Shown here piece by piece: positions 42,721 to 52,101 of a stretch of DNA of 64,000 nucleotides. This DNA is from Orientallactaga sibirica (Eukaryota; Chordata; Mammalia; Rodentia; Dipodidae). Both the position numbers and the translations under genes were made by a program. The notes beneath the pieces were generated by a model. That model had not been told where the DNA came from. It made no database searches and saw only the letters and a list, made by a program, of their open reading frames with translations. Every line of letters begins with the position of its first letter. The stretch's first letter is position 1. The DNA lies in NCBI GenBank assembly GCA_036365145.1, contig JAEOAD010001413.1, positions 887,001 through 951,000 on the forward strand. Reading direction: 5' to 3'.

Positions 42721-45120
42721 TAAAGGACTCTAAAGACACTATTAGCAAACTGTTAGAGCTGATAAACACTTTTAGTGATGTAGCAGGACACCAAATAAAC
42801 ACACAGAAATCAGTAGCTTTCCTATATACTAACAACAAACACACAGAGGATGAAATCAAGGAATCTCTCCAATTCACAATTGCCTAAAAATAAATAAAGC
42901 ACCTTGGAATAAACCTAACCAAAGAAGTGAAGGATCTCTACAATGAGAATTTAAAAGCATTCAAGAGAGAAATTGCAGAAGACACTAGGAAATGGAAAGA
43001 CATCCCATGTTCTTGGATTGGAAAAATCAATATTGTGAAAATTCAATCTTACCAAAAGCAATCTACACATTTAATGCAATCCCCATCAAAATTCCAATGG
43101 CATTCTTCATGGAAATAGAAAAAACAATCCTAAAATTCATTTGGAAGCACAGCAAACCTTGAATAGCCAAAACAAAACTGAGCAACAACAAAAGAAAGGC
43201 TGATGGTATCACTATACCTGATTTTAAGCTATATTACAAAGCCATAGTAACAAAAACGGCATGGTACAAAGACAGACACGTAGATCAATGGAACAGAACA
43301 GAGGACCCAGATGTAAATCTAGGCAGCTATAGCCATCTGATTTTCAACAAAAATGCCAAAAATATCCACTGGAGAAAAGACAGCCTCTTTAACAAATGTT
43401 GTGGGGAAAACTGGATATCAACATGCAGAAGGAAGGAAAAAGATCCTTGTCTCTCTCCATGCACAAGAATCAAGTCCAAATGGATCAGGGACCTTAATAT
43501 CAGACCTGAAACTATGAAACTGCTAGAAGAAAAAGTAGGGGAAACCCTTCAACGTATTGGCATAGGCAACGACTTTCTGAATATAACCCCAGTGGCTCAG
43601 GAAATAAAACCACTAATCAAAGCCAGTCATGGTGGCACACACCTTTAATACCAGCACTTGGGAGGCAGAGGTAGGAGGATCGCAGTGAGTCCGAGGCCAC
43701 CCTGAGACTCCATAGTGAATTCCAGATCAGCCTGGGCTAGAGTGAGACCCTACCTTGAAAAACAACAACAAAAACAAAAACTAAAAACAAAAAAACAAAA
43801 AAACAAAAGAAACAAAACAAACAAACAAAAAACACTAATCAACCACTGGGACCCCATGAAATTACAAAGCTTTTGTACAGCAAAGGACACTGTGAATAGA
43901 GCAAAGAGACAACCTACAGAATAGGAGAAAATCTTTGCAGCTATACATCTGACAGGGGTTAATATCTAAGATATACAAAGAACTCAGAAAACTAAATAAT
44001 AAGAAATCAAACAACCCAATTTAAAATGGGCTATGGAACTAAATAGTTATCAAAAGAAAAAATACAGATAGCATATAAACATCTAAAAAAGTGTTCTACA
44101 TCCCTAGCCATTAGGGAAATGCAGATTCAAACTATGTTGAGCTTCCATCTCACTCCTGTCAGAATGGCTATCATCAAAAAAACAAATGACAACAAATGTT
44201 GGCAGGAATGAAGTCTGGTCCTGCCAGTGTAAAAATCAGTGTGGAGGTTCCTGAAACAGCTAAAAATAGATTTACCATAAGATCCAGCTGTAGCACTCCT
44301 AGGCATATATCCGAAGGACTCTTCTCACTGCCTTAAAGATACTTGCACAACCATGTTTATTGCTGCTCTATTCACAATAGCTAGGAAATGGAACCAGCCT
44401 TGATGCCCCTCAACTAATGAATGGATAATAAAGATGTGGTACATTTACACAATGGAGTTCTATTCAGCAGTAAAGAAAAATGAAATTATGAAATTTAGAG
44501 GGAAATGGATGGATCTGGAAAGGATTATACTAAGTGAGATAACCCAGGCCTAGAAAGCCAAATGTCACATGTTCTCTCTCATATGTGGATCCTAGCTACA
44601 AATGTATAGACTTGTGTGTGAGCTGGAGTAAAATATCACTAGCAGAGGCCAGTAAGCTAGAAAAGGGCTAGGGGGAAAGGGGGGCTCAAGTAAATGGTAT
44701 TGTATGAACAGGATCAAACAGACATTTTAGGAGCCAGATTGTGGTGGTTAATCAAAATTCAAGATATTATGAATAAACATATGAAAACCTACATTGTTGG
44801 ATAATGGCAAACTCAAAAGCCATAGACTGGTACTAGAAAATTTTCAGTGTCAGAGATGAGATACCTTCCAGTGAGTTGTAGGAGGATGCCCCAAAACAGG
44901 CCATTGCTGAGGCTCTTGGTTAGATGGAGATGGCAGCCTATTAGAGCTGCAAGGTCACTGAGAAATCAAGCTGGGACTGAGCTGAAAGCTTCCTCCCTGT
45001 AGATCAGCTGACAGAAAGCTGGAAAATCTATGCTGCATGCAGTTCCAAGGGAGACAGAAGTCATCAGCAGTGAACTCCAGGTCATCCTGGACAAGAGGCC
45101 AGACCCTATCTTGTTAAAAA
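42721..45120 (+). mobile_element. LINE-1 ORF2 3' part and 3' UTR, degraded
   Basis: From codons following the catalytic motif through '[20 protein letters not shown]' and '[13 protein letters not shown]' to the ORF2 C-terminus near 44.6 kb, then non-coding sequence. Stops and frame changes break the frame (for example after 42886 and near 43063). A B1 sits inside. The exact 3' end is unclear because SINEs follow. Confidence 0.9.
43621..43832 (+). mobile_element. B1 SINE nested in LINE-1
   Basis: Full sense B1 with a long A-rich (CAAAA)n tail. TSD cactaatcaa at 43611-43620 and 43833-43842. Confidence 0.94.
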
Positions 45121-45141
45121 CCAATAATATATATACATTTT

Positions 45142-45429
45142 GGGCTGGGGAGATGGCCTTAGCAGTTAAGGCACATGCCTGACCAAAGCCTGACTTGATC
45201 TATTAATGGCTTCTCTTTCCAGATTCTTCAGGTCCCAGTGCTGAGAAGAAGTGCCAGATGCACAATGGGGCCACAAGAGGTGGCAGAAAGAACATAAGAC
45301 CTGGGCTGGAGAGATGTCTGGAGTTCATTTGCAGTGGTTGGAGGCCTTGGTACACACATTCTCTCTCTCCTTCTCTCTCTTTCCCTCCCTCTGACTCAAA
45401 TAAATAAATAAAATATTTTTGAAAAATAC

Positions 45430-45432
<3 letters not shown>
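45142..45432 (+). mobile_element. Rearranged Dip-like SINE
   Basis: Head, then non-family sequence (atctattaatggcttctc), a partial middle, a second short head (gggctggagagatg at 45304) joined directly to tctggagttcatttgcag, then the normal end. It looks like a mosaic of two copies. Confidence 0.65.

Positions 45433-45462
<30 letters not shown>
45433..45462. repeat. (CA)n microsatellite
   Basis: A pure CA run of about 30 bp after a SINE tail. Confidence 0.95.
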
Positions 45463-45465
<3 letters not shown>

Positions 45466-45474
45466 TTGTCAGTA

Positions 45475-45790
45475 GGGCTGAGGAGAAGGCTCAGCAGTTA
45501 AAGGGGGGAATTGCATGGTTTAGTGTCTGTAAGTATGGAAACTGTCAATAAAAAAATAGTTTAGAAAGCCTACCAGCCCAGGTTCAATTCCCCAGCACCC
45601 ACATAAAGCTGGATGCAAAGTGGTACATGTGTCTGGCATTCATTTGCAGTGGCTAGAGACCCTGTCACATGGCCGGGCATGACCACTGCATTCAGGACCT
45701 CGTGAATGTATGTAGGACCCGCTCACACACATTCCACCATGTGTGCATACAAACACACACATAAATAAATAAAAATATTTTAAAATTGTC
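45475..45790 (+). mobile_element. Dip-like SINE split by a LINE-1 3' end
   Basis: Head gggctgaggagaaggctcag, interrupted at 45506-45560, then cccaggttcaattccccagc and a CA/(AAAT)n tail. The body lacks the usual CT block. Confidence 0.65.
45506..45560 (+). mobile_element. Tiny LINE-1 3' end fragment
   Basis: Gaattgcatggtttagtgtc, then gtaagtatggaaactgtcaa and taaaaaaatag. It matches in sense the terminus seen antisense at 21447-21530. Confidence 0.6.
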
Positions 45791-45821
45791 TATTTATACT
45801 TAAAAAAAGAGAGAGAGAGAA

Positions 45822-45935
45822 TGCTAGTGAGGTGGCACATGCCTACTATCCCAGCATTCAGGAGACTGAGGAAGGAGGGTGGCATGCTCAAGACCAGCCT
45901 GGGATACAGAGTGAGGCCTTGTCTCAGAACAGAAT
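45822..45935 (+). mobile_element. Old B1-like SINE
   Basis: Gtgaggtggcacatgcctac, agactgaggaaggagg and ccttgtctcagaacag are in sense B1 order. Confidence 0.65.
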
Positions 45936-45987
45936 GCCAGCTGGATGAGCAACTAACTAATGAGTGTTTCAAAAATGACTCTTTTTA

Positions 45988-46230
45988 AGCTGGGCATGGT
46001 GGCACACGCCTTTAATCCCAGCACTCGGGAGGCAGAGGTAGGAGGATTGCTGTGAGACTACATAGTTAATTCCAGGTCAGCCTGGGCTAGATACACACAT
46101 GTGCGTGCATACAAACACACACATAAATAAATAAAAATATTTTTAAATTGTCTATTTATACTTAAAAAAAAGAATGGTAGTGAGACCCTACCTAGAAAAA
46201 CCAAACCAAACAAAACAACCAAAAAAAAAG
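45988..46230 (+). mobile_element. B1 SINE with a local templated insertion
   Basis: The B1 is normal to cctgggctag (46090) and resumes at tgagaccctacc (46181). The 90 bp between copy sequence from about 45739-45830, some 350 bp upstream. The B1 also lacks about 18 bases after gctgtgag, with gtgag at both edges. Confidence 0.88.
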
Positions 46231-46335
46231 ACTCTTTTTATGGCTCTTATTTGCAGATTTTGGAATAACATTCTTGCAACACACAGTATGTAACATACAA
46301 AAAACCACAACAAATTGTTAAAAAATATCTTTGTG

Positions 46336-46588
46336 GGGCTGGAGAGATTGCTTAGTGGTTAAGGTGCCTGCCTGCTAAGCCTAAGAACCTGGTTTCCAGG
46401 TCCCATGTTCAGCCAGATGCAAAGTGACACAAGGGCGCAATGTTGCACTTGCCCACAAGGTGGCGCACGCATCTGGAGTTCATTCACAGCAGCTGAGAGG
46501 CTGCTGGCGCACCCATCTCTATCTGTCTCCCTCTCTGTCTGTCTCTTTCTGTGTCTCTCTCCAAAATAATAAAAATAAAAATTTTTAA
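46336..46588 (+). mobile_element. Dip-like SINE, long subfamily
   Basis: Includes ccacaaggtggcgcacgc. A direct repeat around atctttgtg flanks it at about 46327-46335 and 46592-46600. Confidence 0.92.
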
Positions 46589-46707
46589 AAAAATCTTTGT
46601 GTGTATGATGTTTGTATATATGTTTATATGCATGCATGGGCAGGCCAGAAAACTTTGAATGTTTCTCAGGGCCACCATTATTATTTTTTTGCATGTCTTC
46701 ACCATAT

Positions 46708-46912
46708 TCTTAAAAATATTTTTTTTATTTATTTACATACAGAGAGAGAGACAGAGAGTATGGGCAGGCAAGGGCCTCTAGCCACTGCAAATGAACTCCA
46801 GATGCATGCACCATTCTGTGCATCTGGCTTTATGTGGGTCCTGGGGCATTGAACGCAGGTTGTAGGCTTTGCATGTGAGCGCCTTAACTACTGAACCATT
46901 TCTCCAGCCCTC
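46708..46912 (-). mobile_element. Dip-like SINE nested in B4A (1 of 3)
   Basis: Full minus-strand copy. The following ctcttcacctt resembles the sequence at its left border. Confidence 0.9.
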
Positions 46913-46921
46913 TTCACCTTT

Positions 46922-47196
46922 ATTTATTTATTTATTTATTTATTTTTTATTTTTTATTTTTAGAGACAGAGAGAGAGGGAGAGGAAGACAGAGATGGGCG
47001 CACCAGCAGCCTCTCAGCTGCTGCAAACGAAATCCAGATGCGTGCGCCCCCTTGTGGTCAAGTGCAGCATTGCGCCCTTGCGTCACTTTGCATCTGGCTA
47101 AACGTGGGACCTGGAGGTTGGAACCTGGAGATTGGAACCAGCGTTCTTAGGCTTAGGAGGCAGGCGCCTTAACCACTAAGCCATCTCTCCAGCCCC
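46922..47196 (-). mobile_element. Dip-like SINE, long subfamily, nested in B4A (2 of 3)
   Basis: It carries gcgcccccttgtggtcaagt. The phrase gacctggaggttggaacc is followed by a partial repeat (ggagattggaacc) near 47110-47135. Confidence 0.92.
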
Positions 47197-47202
47197 ACCT
47201 TA

Positions 47203-47384
47203 CTTTATTATTAGTAATTATTTACTTGAGAGAGAGATGCAGATAAAGAGAGAGAATGGGCACACCTGGGCCCATGTGCATATGCCACTTTGTGCATCAG
47301 GCTTATGTTGATCCGGGGAATTGAACCTGGGTCCTTTGTCTTCACAGGCAAGCACCTTACCTGCTAAGCCATCTCTACCACCCC
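47203..47384 (-). mobile_element. Dip-like SINE nested in B4A (3 of 3)
   Basis: A minus-strand copy missing the block between cacctgggcc and catgtgcatatg. Confidence 0.88.
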
Positions 47385-47596
47385 TTCACCAAGCTGAGAG
47401 CTCACTGGTACAACTACACCAGCTAGTCAGTGAGCCCCAGGGATCCTCCTGTCTCCACCTCCCTAGTGCTGTAATTATCCACATGCGTCACCACCCTGGC
47501 TTTCCCATGGGCACTGGGAAACTGAACTCAGACCCTCATCCTCACGCAGCAAGTGCCTCACTGACTGAGCCATCTGCCCAGCCTGCTATCCACCTT

Positions 47597-47631
47597 TTTT
47601 TTTTGAAGGTGTGTACCACCATGCCTGGCTA
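47597..47631 (-). mobile_element. B1 5' end fragment
   Basis: Ttttgaaggtgtgtaccacc then atgcctggcta, only the first part of an antisense B1 joined to a T-run. Confidence 0.6.
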
Positions 47632-47635
47632 ATTT

Positions 47636-47862
47636 ATTTTTTATTTTTTCATTTTTATTTATTTATTTGCAAGCAGAGAGAGAGAGAGAGAGAGAGGGAA
47701 GAGAGGCAGACAGAGAGAGAATGGGCATGCCAGTGCCTCTAGCCACTGCAAACGAACTCCAGATGCATGTGTCCCTTGTGCATCTGGCTTACGTGGGTCC
47801 TGGAGAATCAAACTGGGATCCTTTGGCTTCACAGGCAAATGCCTTAACCGCTAAGCCATCTG
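47636..47862 (-). mobile_element. Dip-like SINE, left half of a head-to-head pair
   Basis: Full minus-strand copy, ending at its head ccgctaagccatct. Confidence 0.92.
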
Positions 47863-48060
47863 CCTGCAAAGTCTAAGGACCAATGTTTAACTCTCCAGGT
47901 CCTACGTAAGCCAGACGCACCAGGTGACACAAGCATGCAAGGTCACACATGCACACAAATGGTGCACATGTCTGGAGTTCGATTATAAGTGGCTGGAGGC
48001 CCTAGTGCACCAATTCATTCTTTCTTTCTCCCCCCACCCCTCTCTCTCTCTTTCATCAAT
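47863..48060 (+). mobile_element. Dip-like SINE, third subfamily, right half of a head-to-head pair
   Basis: Starts at gcctgcaaagtctaagg, about 30 bases into the element, directly against the head of the previous copy. It carries the gcatgcaaggtcacac insert. Confidence 0.88.
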
Positions 48061-48109
48061 AGATGGTAAGACCCTATTGCTTACCTAAACAAAACAAAAG
48101 ACAGGAACT

Positions 48110-48288
48110 CTCATGCAGTCTGGAGCTCGCCTGGCTGGCTAGTGAGCCCCAGAGAACGTGCCTGTCTTCTCCTCAGAGCTGGGGTTACAAGCACGCAGAA
48201 CCATGCCCAGGATGCTGCACATGGGCTCTGGGCATTAAGCCCAAGCCCTCATGTTCTCATGGCAAACTGAGCCATTTCCCCAGCCCCC
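48110..48288 (-). mobile_element. B4A SINE, tail missing
   Basis: Antisense B1-like middle (ctggctggctagtgagcccc) and ID head (gagccatttccccagcccc). Confidence 0.78.
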
Positions 48289-49109
48289 ATGAAAAGCACC
48301 CACTGAGCACATGTCTAGTTTGTTTCCTGAACACGGATTCTCAACTGCTAAGTCACGAGAATTTAGAGCTCCTCAGGTGCCAGCTTTCAGAAGCGACATC
48401 CTGGATACCAGTCCACCTTTTAAAAAAAGTTCTGAGGGAAAAGTAGATTCTGTAATCCACTGGGAGGTTTTCAAACTGACCTGTATTAGCAAGTCATGAA
48501 CTAAATATCCTTTCATGAGTCAGATCACAATCTTGCGTATCTGTGTGACTCGAACAAGTTGGCTGGCCATAAATATAACCGGCCTGATTCTGCCAAGGCT
48601 GAGCCTAATCCAGAAAGAGAAATGACCTCAGCCAGCACTGGGGGACCAGTGTCAGAGGCCCTGCGGTCCCAACTGCAGACCAACCCTCGTTCAGGAGGTG
48701 CCGTACACATCACCCCTTTTGTGGAAAGACATGGGGAGAAGATGATGCTGGTTCTCTACCCTGCAGTGGCTCTATTTTTTTCCTTCCTTCCTTCCTTCTT
48801 CTCCCTCCCTCCCTTCCCCTTGTTGAGAAGATCATTATGGAAGACTGCAGCCCGCTGGCACCATCTGTTGAGGGGTTTGGCGATAGGACCAATGGTGGAG
48901 TGCACCTTGGATCTCTCTCTGAATTGACGTAAGAAGAGAAGCCCAAACCATATATCCTGGAGGTACACCAGGCCAGGGAGGTGGGTAGCGCAGAGGTCAG
49001 GCGTGCCTGAGGCCAAGTAGCTATGTCTACATGGGCTGATGGCCCAGGCAAATACCTTACATTCCATGGGTCTGTGAAATGGGACTCATTTAATGCCTCC
49101 CTTGGAAGG
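48289..49109. other. Repeat-poor sequence
   Basis: Contains a (TTCC)n-like pyrimidine run at 48777-48815. 48300-48620 is a weak conserved-element candidate. Open frames have no family resemblance. Confidence 0.4.
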
Positions 49110-49318
49110 CTGATTTTTAAAATTTTAATTAATTAATTAATTTATTTATGTATCTATTTAAGAGAGAGAGAGAATGTATGCACCAGGTCTTCCAGCCACT
49201 GCAAATGAACTCCAGGCGTATGCACCACCATATGCATCTAGCTTACAGGGGTACTGGGAATCAAACATGGGTCCTTAGGCTTCACAGGCACACATCTTGA
49301 ACTGCTAAGCCATCTCTT
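49110..49318 (-). mobile_element. Dip-like SINE
   Basis: Minus-strand copy with (ATTA)n at its tail and head ccatctcttta. Confidence 0.88.
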
Positions 49319-49325
49319 TAAAACA

Positions 49326-49585
49326 GGGATTGGAGAGATGGCTTAGCGGTTAAGGCGCCTGCCTCCTAAGCCTAAGAACGCTGGTTCCAGTCTCCAGCAG
49401 TTCCAATCTCCAGGTCCCACGTTTAGCCAGATGCAAAGTGACCCAAGGGCGCAATGCCGCACTTGACCACAAGGGGCGCACACATCTGGATTTCATTTGC
49501 AGCAGCTGAGAGGCTGCTGGCACGCCCATCTCTGTCTTCCTCTCCCTCTCTCTGTCTCTCTCTGTCTCTCCCCCTCCCAAAAAAA
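49326..49585 (+). mobile_element. Dip-like SINE, long subfamily
   Basis: Sense copy placed head-to-head with the previous one. A duplicated tccagtctccag/tccaatctccag precedes the B-box region. The CTCF-like site has lost one G (ccacaaggggcgc). Confidence 0.92.
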
Positions 49586-49661
49586 GATTAATGCAAAGAA
49601 CACATGCACGGAACTAGCATGTGAAAACAAGCACCACCTGCTTGCTAACATTACCAGGGAG

Positions 49662-49855
49662 ATTGCAGAAACGGCTCAGTGGGTAAAAATACTTGCTGCA
49701 CAAGCATGAGGACCTTTGTTGGAGCCCCAACATCCATGTGAAAAGCCAAATGGGGCTACATATGCCTGTAACCCCAATCCCTGGGGAATGAGGGTGGAGA
49801 AAGAAGAACAGCTAGGACTCACTGGTCAGCCAGACTGATTGAAAAACTGCAGCTC
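49662..49855 (+). mobile_element. B4A SINE, tail replaced by a Dip-like copy
   Basis: ID head aaacggctcagtgggtaaaa, then the B1-like middle, cut at gcagctcgg. Confidence 0.8.
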
Positions 49856-49856
49856 G

Positions 49857-50068
49857 GGGCTTGAGAGATGGCTTAGCAGTTAATGCACTTGCCTGTGAAG
49901 CCTAAGGACCCAGGTTCGATTCCCCAGTACCCACAAAACCAGATGCACAAGATGGCGCACACATCTGAAGTTCAGTTGCAGTGGCTAGAGACCTTGGTGT
50001 GTCCATTTTCTTTCTCTCTCTCCTTCCCTCTTTCAAATTAATATATAAAAAATATATTTAAAACCCAT
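49857..50068 (+). mobile_element. Dip-like SINE
   Basis: Full sense copy ending in AT-rich tail. Confidence 0.92.
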
Positions 50069-50077
50069 AGCTTGAGA

Positions 50078-50255
50078 GCTGGGGAGATGGTTCAGCGGTT
50101 AAAGGCAATGGCTTGCAAAGCCTGCCATCCTGGGTTGAATTCCCCATCCAACCATGTAAGGTGTGTGCAAAGCGTGGTGTAAACATTTGATGCTCATTTG
50201 CAGCAGTAATCGGTTCAGCATGCACACCCCCACACACGCATGCAATAATTTTTAT
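50078..50255 (+). mobile_element. Divergent Dip-like SINE
   Basis: Recognisable head (gctggggagatggttcagcg) but a body (gtgtgtgcaaagcgtgg, cagcagtaatcgg) unlike the common subfamilies, with a CA-type tail. Confidence 0.7.
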
Positions 50256-50261
50256 TATTTT

Positions 50262-50425
50262 TTTATTTTGTTTTTTAAAAATTTAATTATTTTTTTTACT
50301 GACAACTTCTATACTTACATATAAAAAACACATGATATTTCCCTCTCCTCCCCCCATTCGACTTTAGAACTCCAATCTCCATCATATCCCCTCCTTCTCT
50401 CCATTAGTCTCGCTTTTAATTTGAT
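50262..50425 (-). mobile_element. LINE-1 3' end fragment
   Basis: Actgacaacttctatactta and the C-rich cctctcctcccccc, a longer version of the terminus at 21447-21530, here including ctccttctctccattag. Confidence 0.75.
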
Positions 50426-50429
50426 TCTT

Positions 50430-50575
50430 TTGGTTTTTTTGAGGTAGGGTCTCGCTCTAGCCCAGGCTGACCTGTAATTCACTATGTAGCCTCAGAGTGG
50501 CCTAGCATATTGATCCTCCTACCTCTGCCTCCCGAGTACTGGAGGGATTAAAGTTGTGTGCCACCAGGCCCGGCT
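50430..50575 (-). mobile_element. B1 SINE
   Basis: Full antisense B1 with small indels (agcatattgatcc, tactggagggatt). Confidence 0.92.
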
Positions 50576-50621
50576 AAAAAGTTTTTTTAAAAAGACAACT
50601 GGAGTTCCAGGTTCAGTAATA

Positions 50622-51020
50622 ATGTGGACTGAGAACATAGTTCAGTTGGTTTAGAGAGCTTGCCTTGCATGCCTGAAGCATCCCTAGCACCACTTGTAAT
50701 TCCAGCACTTAGGAGGTGGAAGCAGGAGAATTAAAAACTTAAGGTAGGACTGGAGAGATGGTTTAACAGTTAAAGTGCTTGCCTGCGAAGCCTAAGGACT
50801 CACGTTTGACTCCCCAGTACCCACATAAGCCATCTGCACAAAATGACGCATGCACACGGGTGGCGCACGGGCACAAGGTGGTGCACGCATCTGGAGTTCA
50901 TTCGCAACGGCTAAAGCCCTGGCACACCAATTGTCTCACTCATGAATAAAATAAATTCAAGGTCCTCCTTGGCTACTTAGTTTGAGACCAGTCTGGGCTA
51001 TCAGAAAAGAAAATAAAAAG
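50622..51020 (+). mobile_element. ID+B1 composite SINE, interrupted
   Basis: ID head and ttgtaattccagcacttagg on the left, ttcaaggtcctccttggct and the A-rich tail right of a nested Dip-like copy. Confidence 0.75.
50749..50954 (+). mobile_element. Dip-like SINE nested in ID+B1 composite
   Basis: Sense copy with two gtggcgcacg/gtggtgcacg repeats in its middle and almost no CT block. Confidence 0.88.
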
Positions 51021-51052
51021 AAGTAAAAAAAAAAAGAGAGAGAGAAGGAGAA

Positions 51053-51205
51053 GCCAGGTGTGGTGGCGCATGTCCTTAATTCCAGCACTCAGGAGGCAGA
51101 GGTAGGAGGATCGCTGTGAGTTCGAGGCCAGCCTGAGACTACAGAGTGAATTCCAGGTCAGCCTGAACCAGAGTGAAACCCTACCTCAGAAAAACAAACA
51201 AGCAA
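51053..51205 (+). mobile_element. B1 SINE
   Basis: Full sense B1 whose A-rich tail leads into the G-rich tract. Confidence 0.93.
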
Positions 51206-51404
51206 ATAGGAGGGGAGGGAGGGGAGGGGGGGGGAGGGGGAGGAGGGGAGGGGAGGGGGGGGGGGGGAGGGGAGGGGAGGGGAGGGGAGAGGGGGGGGGG
51301 GAGGGGAGGGAGGGGAGGAGAGGAGAGGAGAGGAGAGGAGAGGAGAGGAGAGGAGAGGAGAGGAGGAGAGGAGAGGAGAGGAGAGGAGAGGAGAGGAGAG
51401 GAGA
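51206..51404. repeat. Purine tract (GGGGA)n to (GGAGA)n
   Basis: About 200 bp with all purines on the plus strand. The first half has many G4-G13 runs, suited to G-quadruplexes. The second half is a regular (GAGGA)n array suited to triplex DNA. Confidence 0.95.
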
Positions 51405-51520
51405 GCTGGGCATGGTGGTGATCTTCCTACCTTTGCTTCCCATGAGTTTTAGGCCACTCTGAGACTACATAGTGAATTCCAGGTCAACCTGGGCTGAAGC
51501 AAGACCCTACCTCAAACAAA
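51405..51520 (+). mobile_element. B1 SINE with a 23-bp micro-inversion
   Basis: Starts gctgggcatggtgg, then tgatcttcctacctttgctt, which is the inverse of the normal B1 ggaggcagaggtaggaggat segment, then resumes in sense with atgagttttaggccac. About 25 bases upstream of the inverted piece are missing. Confidence 0.9.
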
Positions 51521-51713
51521 GAAGAGAGGAGAGGCAGGAAGAAAAGAAAGAAGAAAAGAAAGGCAGTACTGTGTAAAGGAACATTATGACACCATGGCAT
51601 ACTGAACATGCAGCGTAAAAAGGCAGATGCAAAATGCTACAAAGTCAATCCAACATTACAGTGATACAGGAAGTCACACTCTATTTTTGGATTGTCAGGA
51701 GGCTTGGGAGGAG

Positions 51714-51715
<2 letters not shown>

Positions 51716-51748
<33 letters not shown>

Positions 51749-51853
51749 CATAAGTGTAGGAAGGCATGTTTACATGTGTGTGGGTGCATATGAATGTGTG
51801 TGCATGAGAAGGCCAGAGATGAATGTAAGGGTATATTCCTCAATCACCTTCCA

Positions 51854-51922
<69 letters not shown>

Positions 51923-52101
51923 CTCTCACTGAACTTGAAGCTCACCAGTTCAGCCAGACTAGCTAGCCAGCAAGCCCCAGGGATTCCCTGTCTCCCACCT
52001 CCCCAGGGCTGGGATTATAGACAGGTGCCCACAGTGTTAGGGTCTGACTCAGGTCCTCGGCTTGTGCAGGAGCACTTTACCCTCTGGTTCACCCCCTCAG
52101 C
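51716..52101 (-). mobile_element. B4A SINE with (GT)n and (GA)n
   Basis: (GT)n tail at 51716-51744. The T-run of the element is replaced by (GT)n(GA)n at 51857-51919. Gggtctctcactgaacttga, the middle and the ID head follow. Confidence 0.88.

Larger units (their letters stand above)
46602..47583 (-). mobile_element. B4A SINE split by three nested SINEs
   Basis: Tail and gtcttcaccatattctt on the left. After three Dip-like insertions the body resumes with ccaagctgagagctcactgg and ends with the ID head ccatctgcccagcc. Confidence 0.82.

Noticed and set aside
42091..42723. The longest open frame, 210 codons on the plus strand
   Set aside because: Its right half is the antisense of the LINE-1 reverse-transcriptase fragment and its left half is unique DNA with no family signal, so it is chance read-through.
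42451..45120. Active LINE-1
   Set aside because: It is 5'-truncated and inverted, interrupted by a B1 and carries multiple stops.
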